From the NCBI GenBank assembly GCA_947568835.1, contig OX387608.1, positions 12,872,001 to 12,936,000 of the forward strand: a DNA stretch of 64,000 bases. Reading direction: 5' to 3'. A program made the translations under genes and the position numbers. This document shows positions 23,901-33,868 of this stretch, in pieces. The notes under the pieces are model-generated. The model searched no databases. It was given only the letters and a program-made list of their open reading frames with translations, and was not told where the DNA came from. The DNA comes from Protonemura montana. Lineage: Eukaryota; Arthropoda; Insecta; Plecoptera; Nemouridae. Within the stretch, counting starts at the first letter, position 1. Each line of letters begins with the position of its first letter.

Positions 23901-26788
23901 CTTTTGATGCTTCTTACATTCACATCTACACTTTACCTTGAAAAATAATCTACATACAGCATTCTTACCATCCATACAAATACAAACAAAAATAACATCA
24001 AGTACGACAATCTGAAAATTAAAAAACTCTTCCTACCCAGCTAATTTGTCAAACTTAAAACCCATTTTTCAAGAACAACTGAGATTGAGACAGCAACCTT
24101 ATGATTTTTTTTGGCAGATGATAGACGCTAACCAGATATGGGATGTCAATCAAGCCATCGCGTGGGTGAAGGAACTTGCCGAGTTCAAGCCATTGTGGAT
24201 CGAAGAGCCTACTTCCCCTGACGACGTACTGGGGCACCTAGCCATCTCAAAGGTACAGAATTAGTCCAACATTAGCTGGGCACTAAAGCAAACGGAATAA
24301 ACAGACCTATGACAACCACCATGTTTTAAGATCCAATAGCATATTCTTTAATCTAATGCCTATAACCTGTTGCAGATGATTATTTTAAGTAGTATGAATG
24401 TAATGGGTTTTAGACTCATGTCTACTCTATCTTACCTTAGCGCTAGTTTTTTAGCAAATGATTGATGTTTCAATGTTATAAAGGCACTTTGTCAAAACAG
24501 TGCGGCATTAAAAACCACTCGACAATGAAGTCAAACGGACATTCTCTTGGTGCTTCGCAGGCGTTGAAAGAAGATGGCATCGGCGTGGCAACTGGCGAGA
24601 TGTGCTGCAACCGCGTCATGTTCAAGCAGTTCTTGCAGTCGGGCGCCATGCAGTTTTGTCAAATCGACTCGTGCCGTATCGGAGGGGTCAATGAGGTGCT
24701 CTCAGTTTATCTCATGGCTCGGAAGCTAGGCGGTGAGTACGCTAGACTTCTTTTCGCTTTTGACAGCTATTCCTATGACTCCTGTGTTGGAAAACACCTC
24801 TCAAATATCATTGTAACTTGTATCACGGGCAAAAGTTGCCACAGAGGAGTTGACCGAGCTGGAAACCCAAACGAATTCAACCAAGTGATTTCTCTTTCAA
24901 CGTTTTGTAAAAATATTTTCCTTTAAAACTTGGATTAGCTGTAATGATCGCAGTTGCTGATAAGTGAGAGAGTTGAGAGTTGATGAGAGTTGCTCTTTGG
25001 AGCCGTTGAGTATAAACCTGGACACTCAACGCTAGAACGTAACATACTTTGTACTAAAAATGTATCAATCTAACCATAAGTTTACTTAAACTTGCATAAA
25101 AAAAGTATCTAGTGCACTAGAAGAGGAATGTAACTGTGAATGATACAAGTCCAAATTTTCGTTTGCATGATTTGCACTAAACTTAGCAGCTAGCTTTGCA
25201 CTACGCACCAATTTTAGCTATATTATTCCTCTGTTATAACTAGGTTTGGTATCACATAACACGATCATAGTGCACTTCGTCAACAGATTCACTTCATCTA
25301 CATAACAAGGATAGAATATCTGTTTAAGCTTTCATGAAAGTTGGATTTATTTTAACAACATTTTCAAATAACGTTCTCGATTAATGGTCTACCGTTGTCT
25401 GTTTCCAGTGCCGATCTGTCCTCACGCTGGCGGAGTGGGCTTATGCGAGATGGTCCAGCACCTACAGATGTTCGACTATGTTTCGCTCTCTGGGTCCATG
25501 GAAGGGAAATTCATCGAGTATGTCGACCAACAGCACGAGCACTTCCAGCATCCAGTGGTGGTCAAGCATGCCCGTTACATGGCTCCTCTGGTATGTACAG
25601 GCTAGCGCAGTTACTAATACCTTTGACTGTGTAGGTTATAGTTATAGAGAAAAGGCTAATGCTCTAGTTTGTGTGCGAAAGATGCCCGCCAATTACTACT
25701 TTACCGACAATTATATAGGGTGCCAAAGGATGCCGTAGAGTAGAGTCAACGTCGTACGAAATTTCATTTAGTTATTTCTCGCAGTTTACTCGCATTTGAG
25801 ACATATTTGAGATCTGAAATCATCTTTATTAATTTAATCTCGCCGATTGATATACATGTACCGATATTTTGAGTCGTAATATTTAATTGTAGAGGTTTGT
25901 TACAAAGGAAGGCCGCAAGCGCTATCTGCTATCGTCTTCCGTTATCACGTTTAGCCGGCTCGTTTGCTTCGCAGATAGCTTAACATTAATGTTTTCTCTA
26001 CAACTGTAACCTATACACTCAACGCTACTACTACTGAATCAAAACTAACGAAAACTTGTAAGGAGTGCTTGAAAACAAGGAAAAACAAACGAAAAACTCA
26101 TCGAGTATTAAGTTAAAAAATATTCAAAGTTAACAAAGTTCTATGAAAGATCACAAATATGTAATTATTTTGTTTTTATATATTAACAGGGAATATAGGA
26201 GAAATAGAAATAAAAGCGAATATATTTATATTACAACATTTATTCTTTAGACACCAATGTTTGAAGTCTGCACTTACCCTGACACCTAAGACTTATTAAC
26301 GTCTTCTAAATTATTATAGCCATGTTTATCACTTTTAGTATTATCGATGAGACATACATCGTTGTGTAGGTAAGTCGTAACACCAATTAATTGAAAGATT
26401 TTTGGTCTCTCGCTATCACAACATCTTGAGAGTTGAAAAATGCGTATAAAAAAGAATATGAACCCTATTTAAGATTAAAATATAGCATAGGGCCTAACTA
26501 GGAGGACGTTTCACTATTACCGCCTATGGACTATAGTAATTCGGTAGACACATTTAAAACACTTACAATAACAACACCTGTTCACAAATATTGCATTAAT
26601 TATTATCAATCATAATCTCATCTCATTATTACTCATTACTATTTCAGAACCCTGGCTACAGCACGCGACTGTTGCAAGACTCGGCGGAGAAATACGAATA
26701 CCCTGTCGGAAGTGCGTGGACAGACCTTTTCGCAGCCGGAAAATACCCGGATCCACGAAGACAGACTGCTCACGTTGCTAAAGTATAA
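20970..26788 (+). CDS. ENOSF1: Mitochondrial enolase superfamily member 1 (L-fuconate dehydratase)
   Basis: Ten exons: 20970-21059, 21437-21539, 21792-21907, 22236-22390, 22593-22711, 23211-23368, 24118-24252, 24561-24732, 25409-25590, 26648-26788; 456 aa, about the family length (human about 443). ENOSF1 dehydrates L-fuconate to 2-keto-3-deoxy-L-fuconate by Mg-assisted proton abstraction. All catalytic positions of the family are visible: the KxK base pair in FKLKVG (K220, K222), metal ligands in MIDANQ (D250), IEEPTSPDD (E277) and ATGE (E305), D328 in QIDSCR, and the general acid/base H355 in PHAGG. HTDPDYS in exon 2 and GYPAYTT in exon 5 are family signatures. I chose the start at 20970 because it gives the usual short lead before [11 protein letters not shown]; an in-frame ATG at 20895 would add 25 residues and might supply a targeting extension. 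Intron 9 carries a long-TIR MITE. Confidence 0.97.
24410..24455. repeat. Dispersed repeat, unclassified (partial copy)
   Basis: TTTTAGACTCATGTCTACTC, then TATCTTACCTTAGCGCTAGT, match the first third of the repeat at 9507-9635 and 42655-42795. It lies in intron 7 of ENOSF1. Confidence 0.6.
25004..25031. mobile_element. 28-bp internally deleted remnant of the long-TIR MITE
   Basis: CGTTGAGTATAAACC runs almost directly into GGACACTCAACG, so the two outermost termini of the MITE family (CGTTGAGTGTAGG and its complement) sit back to back with no interior. It lies in intron 8 of ENOSF1. Could be an extreme deletion derivative or chance. Confidence 0.4.
25621..26024. mobile_element. Long-TIR MITE copy in ENOSF1 intron 9
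   Basis: About 404 bp. The left end CTTTGACTGTGTAGGTTATA and right end TATACACTCAACG are diverged forms of the termini at 34405-34804. It is flanked by CTAATAC (25614-25620) and CTACTAC (26025-26031), a 7-bp target duplication with one mismatch. Interior marks shared with the other copies: TTACCGACAA, GTCGTACGAAATTTCATT, CTCGCAGTTTACTCGCATTTG and TAGAGGTTTGT. Confidence 0.75.
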
Positions 26789-27768
26789 GCTCTGGGTCAG
26801 AGCAGCGGCGTCTTCAAATGACGTACCTTGCGATAAGGTGTCGGGAAACGGACGCGGAGAGGTTGGTCGCTTTCTTTGCAGTGAGCAGAGATGGATCAGT
26901 CGATCTGGTTGTCTATTGCAGTCGGGCCAAAGCTGCTTCCGGCTGTGAAATCAATGCAGTACAAAACTATTGTTAACTAATTTGTAAACGAAAATGTGTT
27001 GCCACATTCCTGCCTTCCTTCCAAATATTAAAATTAACATGCCTAAATTACCTGAATTTTATTTCCAAACCTCCCAACATCCTACAAAAATAGTTCCTTA
27101 TGTGGTTCAAGAAAACTAGCTGACAACCTATTTGTCTATTTGAAATCTTATTTAAACTAAATTGAAATCTTATTTCATGTTTCATTAAAATTTATTCTGT
27201 GGAAGACTGTCGAAATCTGAAATGGTCAAATATGAGGCAGGATTGTTTTCCACATTAAAATTATATCGGTGGGTATTTTTCTATCTTTGAATTTTTGAAA
27301 GATAATTTTGGCTGGTAGGTATACTCATTAAGAACTCTCGAGGCCATAGCAAGAAATGGAAGGTAAGGTTCTAACTAGGGGTGTGCTTGCTTCAACCCTA
27401 AATTGTGTATTATAAAGCATAGGGTAACTTTCTAATATGATTGGAATTGAAAATGGTGCCAGTTTTCTGATTTTTACCAGCATTAAATCCAACTGTTCTG
27501 TTTGTCAAACAAACTAGCTAATACTGTATTAATACTGTACTTGCGACTAAAAATTGTTGGATTTTTTTGAAAAGTGCGAATATTTTTTATACCATTGACA
27601 GTAACATTAACAGTAATGCCATTGCCATTGACAGCAACGTTGCTAATCAGTAATGACTTGAACCATTGATAAAGATGACCATAGATTCCAAAAAAAATAA
27701 AACCTAAAGGGATATGGGAAAATATATCTACAAATATCAGGTAAAAACCAATGGTTCGGATGTCTTAC
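26789..27768. other. Intergenic region after ENOSF1 / 3' side of HINT3
   Basis: AT-rich. It probably contains the 3' UTR of ENOSF1 (+) and the last coding exon plus 3' UTR of HINT3 (-), whose position I could not fix. No other gene or repeat was recognised. Confidence 0.5.
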
Positions 27769-28459
27769 CGAGACAAACCACCAAGTGTCTGGTTTGAAAA
27801 TCATCCGTGACATGAAACCCATTTCGCTAGCTGGGGAGATCACATGCAAATGCAAGTGAGAGACGGAATTGAACGGAGGCCAGTGAAATCCAAAGCGTAC
27901 GTCATTCAAATCGCCACCTTGTTCGGAGAGTATTTCTTTGCCAATTTCAACCAGCCTCTCCACTGCAACAGAAAGTATCTAATTAACATAAAATATAATA
28001 TTGAGATCATAACCAGCAACTTATGACTTACCAAATCAGTTATGCTAGATTTACTTATTTAACATTGTGTCAGACATATCCATACTGGTGTTTCACTTCA
28101 CAAGAATAAGCCAAAGCCTCGTTGTCAATGTTAGGAAAATGTAGGCAACAATGAATGGTTCCAGTAAGAAAATAACTTCTTACGTAAGTATCGTTGTTCA
28201 GAATGAAGCACTTTGGCATTTGGTATATGCTCTCGAGTAATGACTAGATAGTGGTGCTTAGCTGCAGGCCGAATATCAGGGAAGACGCAGTATTCTTCAT
28301 CCTATTAAATAAAGCAAGTGGCGATTAGTGCGATCCTCTCAAAATCTGCAAAGGTGTTAAGTGCCTGTGAACAAATATGTAACACACTTTGTAAATCACT
28401 TTTTGCTCCTTATCGGCATCATATATTTGACAAAACACACATGACTTTCTTTCACTCAT
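27769..28459 (-). CDS. HINT3: Histidine triad nucleotide-binding protein 3 (HIT hydrolase), last exon unplaced
   Basis: Exons in transcript order: 28459-28400, 28301-28184, 27962-27769; 124 residues before the last donor. HINT-branch HIT proteins are cytosolic or nuclear phosphoramidases that hydrolyse aminoacyl-adenylates and related nucleotides. Visible: CVFCQIY near the start (the HINT3-type Cys pair), DIRPAAKHHYLVI (exon 2, substrate strand), the long helix with GFHWPPFNSVSH, and the active-site triad HLHLHV (His 95, 97, 99). The frame after WWFVS meets a good donor (GTAAGA at 27768 downwards); known HINT3 proteins end only about 10-15 residues later, so a very short terminal exon should lie below 27768. 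Reading through instead would add an unrelated tail of 28 residues, which I think less likely. The start at 28459 is preferred; an in-frame ATG at 28573 would add 38 residues. Confidence 0.9.
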
Positions 28460-28881
28460 TTTCTTCACACTCTGGGACAAGTATCTTCCAGAAAAACTAG
28501 AAAACAAGAGGAACTTTACGGCGTTTTTGATGTGTGGTTCAAAGACATGAAGAGACATGAAGCACCCTGTCAATTTGCCGTCAATAGAATCAGCAGATGT
28601 CAGCTGTCAAATCCAGGAAGGCCACTTTGCCACTGTTGCCAAGTAAAAATCAAAGGTAAAAATATACCCCACAGGCATTTAAACTGTCAACGAATTTGAT
28701 GTAAATATGAGCTGTTTAAAAGTTTCTAGTTGTTAATATAAACCTATATGAAGAGTTTAAGTAAACATTCTTTCATACACTCGTTTGAAAATGTTCAATG
28801 TGTGCAGAAATATGTATACAGAGGCAACTGCGCACGTTCCTGTCTCAAAGAAATCACCTGTGTTGCAGGTGGTTTGCTGAC
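28460..28881. promoter_or_regulatory. Shared divergent promoter region HINT3 / RMC1
   Basis: About 420 bp separate the two outward-facing start codons, so the transcription start sites of both genes should lie inside it. A 3' splice site (TGTTGCAG, ending 28868) sits just before the RMC1 ATG, which suggests a non-coding first exon of RMC1 upstream. No TATA box was identified with confidence. Confidence 0.55.
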
Positions 28882-31800
28882 ATGTCTGGACCGAGTGTTT
28901 CAGAGGACTATTTTTTGCAATTATCGTCCACTCCTGTGAGATTTGAATCTGTTAGCAAAGTTACAAATGTTTTCTTCGATGACTGCAATAGACAGGTACT
29001 CATATATATGTATTTTTTATTCTTGCACATATTTTTGACATGTTAACCTCTAAATTATAGCCTAGGAAAGTAGCTCTCTTCTTCACAAATGATTTTTTTT
29101 TTATAATCACCACTTAATTTCTTGTTCAGGTGTTTACTGTCCGCTCGGGCGGAGTTACGGGGGTTGTTGTTAAAGGCCCGACGAAAGAAACCACAACCAG
29201 TTTTCGAATGGAAGACAAGGGCCCCGTAATATCAATAAAGTTTTCTCCTAATCAAAAAGTACTCGCTATACAACGAACTAAGACCTCTGTGGAGTTTGTC
29301 AACTTCCTGGGAGAAATGGACACGATAGAATACTCACAGAGCTGCAAGAACAAGAATGCAATCAACTGGGGCTTTGTGTGGACTGGCAATTACGAGATTG
29401 TATTTGTTACAGACCACGGAGTCGAACTGTTTCAAGTACGATAATACCAAAGTTTTACTACATAAGAACCAACTGTCATGAATTTCTTCACCAGCTAAAC
29501 TTCTTTCTCATTCTAGGTTCTCCCCGAGAAGCATGTACTAAAAGCTTTGAAGTCAATAAATTTAAGTATCAATTGGTTTGTTTATTGCCCCCAAAGCAGT
29601 CTACTTTTGCTCTCTTCTGGACCACAAAACAACCAAATCCAACCTCTTCATGTTAAACCAGGGACATTCAACAAATTAAACAAATTTGAAAGTAAGTGAT
29701 AAAAATAGTGGAAATCAAGTAGTTAATTTCTATCTCATAATCTAATGTAAATTGTTGTTTCTTTGCAGTTGAGCTGCCGACGCTGGCAAAGCCGGCAAAG
29801 CAAATGCTCCAAGAGAGAGATGTAACTTTAGCCGTTCTCTATGGGCAGCCGAGCGTAGTTGTTTTAAGGCATCAACCTCGTGGCGTTACCTGTGCTGGAG
29901 CCGAAGTCGTTATATACACCATACTCAAGTGCGTTCTTTGAGAAATAAATGATGTTAAACTTTAATTTTCCTTTGAAATTATAACCAGTATGATTGAGTT
30001 GCAATGCAAAATTGAGAAAATGAGGTACATAATTCCCTAGCCTAGGTAGTGTTTTAGAACTTCAACAATATAATTATAAGTTATGGTTACATTTAATTGT
30101 ATGAATATACATTTGTAAAAACATAAATAGAGTAGGAGGTATCTCTATTGTGTTAGGGCTGTTGGTATGTAGACTGAAAGTTTTTTCAAAGTACTGTTTC
30201 TGTTTAGTATAAGTATTCAGCTTAAACCCTTAGTCAGTTTTCTGGTTTTCATACACTATTTTTTTTAATGCTGTAACAACAATAATTAATGAACGACCAC
30301 GCTCAAATACTCTTTTGCCTCAGGATGCAAGCCGCCAAGAAATCCCACGTCCTCAGACTTGACATGAGTGGCCGTTTTGCGATCAACGTGGTCGATAACC
30401 TCGTGGCTGTCCATCACCAGGCATCGGAAACGTCAGTGCTATTCGATGTGGGACTGCGTGGGGAGTGGGATGGTTCTGTCTCATACCACCAGCCTGTTTC
30501 GACGGCTCGGCCCATACAACCTTGCACGATCTCGTTGGGCCCCGGGCTAGCCAGCGTCGCGTGCCAGCTGTGTATCCTTGCCAATATGGAATGCTGTTGA
30601 CAGTTCAGACTCATTTTTACTTTATCTAACTTTATCACTAGTTTGAAAAAAAAATTAAATAGGCTTTTAATTGTTAAGTTTAAATAATTTTTTTTTTACA
30701 TTACAAACCCATTTATTTTTGCCAATTGTTTATTTGAATTCTTAGGGTAATAAGATTTCTGAACCTTTTTTTAAATACATTTTTTCGGAACCAAACGTCA
30801 ATTTCTTTAATTGCTAACAGATTCTCCCAATTGGGTGGTCTTTCAGCCTAATATCGTAATTGATGCAAAGCTGGGATGCCTTTGGTAAGTACCTAAGCGC
30901 GTAATTCATTCTATAGAAATGTCTATAACATTTCTTTTTTTTAAGACATTACACTAAAATAAAAAAATATCATAAAATTCCATGCAAGAGTATGCTTTCA
31001 AATATCAACTTGAAAAATGTGGTAATTTATCTTCTTTAAATTTGCTCAGTGTAACAGTGATACCTACTTGAACCTCTTTGCCAATTTCATAAACTGATGT
31101 GTTTGGCAAATAACCAGTAACTATCTCACAATTATTTGGTTGCCTTCGTCGTCGTTTCAGGTACGTGGAGCTGAGCCTGGAGCCGTTAGTCTCGCTGATT
31201 GCAGACAAGTGCCTGCTGGTGGACTTCTTGGTGCAGCGCAGCACGTCCAAAGGCGTCGTGGTATCCGTGTTACGAGACATTCTCGAGCCAACCGAACGCA
31301 ATCGCCATAACTTGCCGGTAATCGCAGAACTGTTCGACCACCTCAACGAGGGATACCAAAGCTTCTTGCTGGCTGAAATGCAGAGCCAGGTATGAGGCTT
31401 TATCTACATATTTCACTGCGGACCTATACTTTGGGTTTTTACCTTTTATGTGTGAATCTAATTTTTCTGTAAATAAATTATTGGAGTTAATTTTCATAAA
31501 TCATTCATTTAAAACCCAAAGTAGAAACTAAGTGTCTCGTAGCAGTATAATTCATAGTTAGAGGTCAAATGAAAATCATGTCTACATTGCATTCCTAGAG
31601 TTTTATTTATTTGCTGAAAAGCCACTCAAATAGGTAGGTAGATATTTTAATTTTCAGTTCTAACTTTTCAGAAAAGTCAATATTAGTGCCACATAACTCT
31701 AATGAAAAATGTCAAGGATTCAGATAATCAAGGACTAGAGATTGGCAAATAATAAAACCCAGGATGGAAAGGTTGTAACCGAGTACTGAACTCGAGCCAA

Positions 31801-32559
31801 CTGTTGTCTAAATCGATTCAGCCGAGAAGGAAATGGCAATGTCAATACATTAGCTGCACACCAAATCCAATAGCAATAATTTCACGGTCTTTTACCTTCT
31901 CCACACAGATGGGCACGCCTGCTTCTGGCACCCAATCCCCTGCGCGTGCCACCTCCAAAGCCGTCGTCGTCATTGATCAGGCCGACCTCTACACCAATGT
32001 ATTCTCACGCTACGCCGACGCCGGCAGCAAAATCGTCATCTGGATCCTGCTGGAATATATCCGTTCGCTCGCTGACCACCGAATACCCGTGCAGCACTTC
32101 ATCCACGAACTGCTCATCAACGCTTTGGTTCTCCATCGAAATTATTATCAGCTGTACCAACTTCTTCAGTATCACGTAGTAGCCGACTCTAAACCCTTGG
32201 CGTGTCTGCTGTTGTCGTTGGAAAATCTTTATCCGGCGGCTCACCAACTTGCGCTGGACATGTTGAAGCGGCTCGGCACGGCCAACGAAGAGATAGTCGA
32301 GGTTCTTTTGTCGAAGCAACAGATTTTACCGGCTTTGAGGTTCGTTAGGGGAGCCGGTGCTGGCGACCAGATATCGGCGCGGAAGTTTTTGGAGGCGGCT
32401 ATAACTTGTGACAACGATTCGGTTTTCTTCTCGGTTTACAAGTTCTTCGAGCAACGAAATGTTAGGCTGAAAGGTAGTGCGGCGTTCGGGAAGGGAGAGC
32501 ACTGCGACGCTTACGTTGAACACTTTCAAAAGCTATATTGCGATGTTAACTCAAACTGA
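28882..32559 (+). CDS. RMC1: Regulator of MON1-CCZ1 (Mic1 / C18orf8 / Bulli)
   Basis: Eight exons: 28882-28995, 29130-29435, 29517-29691, 29769-29928, 30324-30571, 30821-30884, 31161-31389, 31909-32559; 1947 nt, 648 aa, the usual length (human 657). RMC1 is the third subunit of the metazoan Mon1-Ccz1 complex, the GEF that loads Rab7 on late endosomes and autophagosomes. N-terminal beta-propeller: VFTVRSGGVTGVVVKGP, FRMEDKGPVISIKFSPNQK, TGNYEIVFVTDHGVELFQV, NVVDNLVAVHHQASETSV, and PNWVVFQP. C-terminal Mic1 helical domain in the last exon: DQADLYTNVFSRYAD, QYHVVADSKPLACLLLSLEN, QLALDMLKRLGTANEEIVEV, and FFEQRN. The start is the first ATG after a 3' splice site and gives the short acidic lead (SEDYFLQL) typical of the family. 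A candidate AATAAA lies at 32871. Confidence 0.97.
30604..30650. repeat. Dispersed repeat, unclassified (partial copy)
   Basis: CAGACTCATTTTTACTTTATCTAACTTTATCACTAGTTT-type text matches the first third of the repeat at 9507-9635 and 42655-42795. It lies in intron 5 of RMC1. Confidence 0.45.
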
Positions 32560-33142
32560 AATTTCTATCGGGAAATTACGTGCTGTGTTTGTAAATATGT
32601 TTTAGTGTCGCATGTCTGTGATGTCGTTGCGATATCGTTCCTATATCGTTCCTCTGAAAGGTAAGATTACTTTTATGCTGCTGTTTTCTATGAACGATCA
32701 AATTTTATTGTCTGGTTCATTTATAGCATTCGGATGTAAGTGACAAAATAGGTACAACAAAGAAAAATATTTGATCGGATAGATATCATTTGGGTGGTTC
32801 TTATCCATTTCTGAGAAATTTACCTATCTATATGCTTGAATGATGTGTGGGAAACTTAATATTTCATGAAAATAAACTTATTAGACCCAGTATTTAAATT
32901 GCCTTCGGTATCTTGAAAAGGCTACATAATACCAACTAATAATCTCTCGTTTTCACAAATCTATCATTGTGAATGTTTTAAATATGTTTTGGTCGGATAA
33001 TATCTACTTGAAATATTTTAACAAAATTTGCCAGGTAAAAAAAGATACACTGAACTGTTTTTTTTTTTTTTTTCTTTAATCTTTAGAGACAATACATGTT
33101 GTTAAGCCTAAAACAAACAAAACGTAACTTCTAAAACCCAAA
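32560..33142. other. Tail-to-tail spacer RMC1 / IL-17-like
   Basis: Holds the 3' UTR of RMC1 with AATAAA at 32871-32876 and, on the other strand, the 3' UTR of the IL-17-like gene. A poly-T run of about 17-18 bases (33058-33075) lies just beyond the IL-17-like stop. No further gene was recognised. Confidence 0.6.
32871..32876 (+). terminator. Candidate polyadenylation signal of RMC1
   Basis: AATAAA about 310 bases after the RMC1 stop codon; the only perfect hexamer I saw in that stretch. Confidence 0.45.
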
Positions 33143-33868
33143 TCACTTCCTAGCCTGGGTCGCAATCACCTCTTCCGACAGCTGTGCCAATTGAGCTGCA
33201 CACACACATCCCACGGGCAACATTTCCCTCCTCCATCCTTCGACGCGCAAGACATTCATCGGCAAGTGTACAGTAATGCATTGATGTACGCCATGCATGA
33301 CGCATCGTGAATTCTCGCAGACGCAAACGACCCCGAGCAATCCTTGCGGCCAGATCCGCGCCGTATCGTTCATCATCAGAAGCTTGCTCGGGCAGAACCC
33401 GATTGGCTCTGATGGTTGACGAGAGAGCCACTTGGGATGACCTACAGATGAAACGGCATAGTCTTGACGGGATATGCGGACATCCAGAGTTGGACAGTTG
33501 GAAGACTTCGTCATGTAACGGAGCACTCCAATTGGTATATGTAAAAACAGAGAATCATTACCAGATGGGCTTATGTCACTTGATTGATCAGTTTTGTAAG
33601 TTGATTTTTTGTGAACTATGTAATTCTTCAGACGTCTCAAGAATAGCGGTGTTCTTTTCAATGGCAATTTAATTCGACCATCTGACTGGTACCCTTCCGA
33701 GTTGAAGATGAAGTCGTTTTGATCACTATTTTGATAAATGACACGCTGAAGGATAGTCATATGAGGTTGAAACGTAGCGCGGGTGCCTTCCGAAACTTGC
33801 ATGTCAGAAAATAATACCGCGATTGCGAAAAGGCTTACAACCAGAGCTAGAGTTGGGAGTCTCACCAT
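33143..33868 (-). CDS. Secreted IL-17-like cytokine
   Basis: Single-exon frame, 241 aa. Residues 1 to about 28 form a signal peptide (MVRLPTLALVVSLFAIAVLF then a polar SEG). A basic linker follows (RRLK at 78-81). The C-terminal half has eight cysteines at 125, 159, 182, 184, 189, 197, 221 and 223. The spacing and text match the IL-17 fold: CP (159-160), NDTARIWPQGLLGVVCVC (the D.xR.P......C.C core), then C189, then VHLPMNVLR (the vpi.VLrr strand), then MLPVGCVC (the VGCtCv end). Two C-x-C pairs at this spacing give the IL-17 cystine-knot-like disulfides. Potential N-glycosylation at NDS (104) and NDT (168). IL-17 ligands are dimeric secreted cytokines that act through SEFIR-domain receptors and Act1-like adaptors. 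An upstream coding exon cannot be excluded. An alternative cystine-knot family (for example Spaetzle or noggin) fits the motifs less well. Confidence 0.75.
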   Translation of the reverse strand: MVRLPTLALVVSLFAIAVLFSDMQVSEGTRATFQPHMTILQRVIYQNSDQNDFIFNSEGYQSDGRIKLPLKRTPLFLRRLKNYIVHKKSTYKTDQSSDISPSGNDSLFLHIPIGVLRYMTKSSNCPTLDVRISRQDYAVSSVGHPKWLSRQPSEPIGFCPSKLLMMNDTARIWPQGLLGVVCVCENSRCVMHGVHQCITVHLPMNVLRVEGWRREMLPVGCVCAAQLAQLSEEVIATQARK

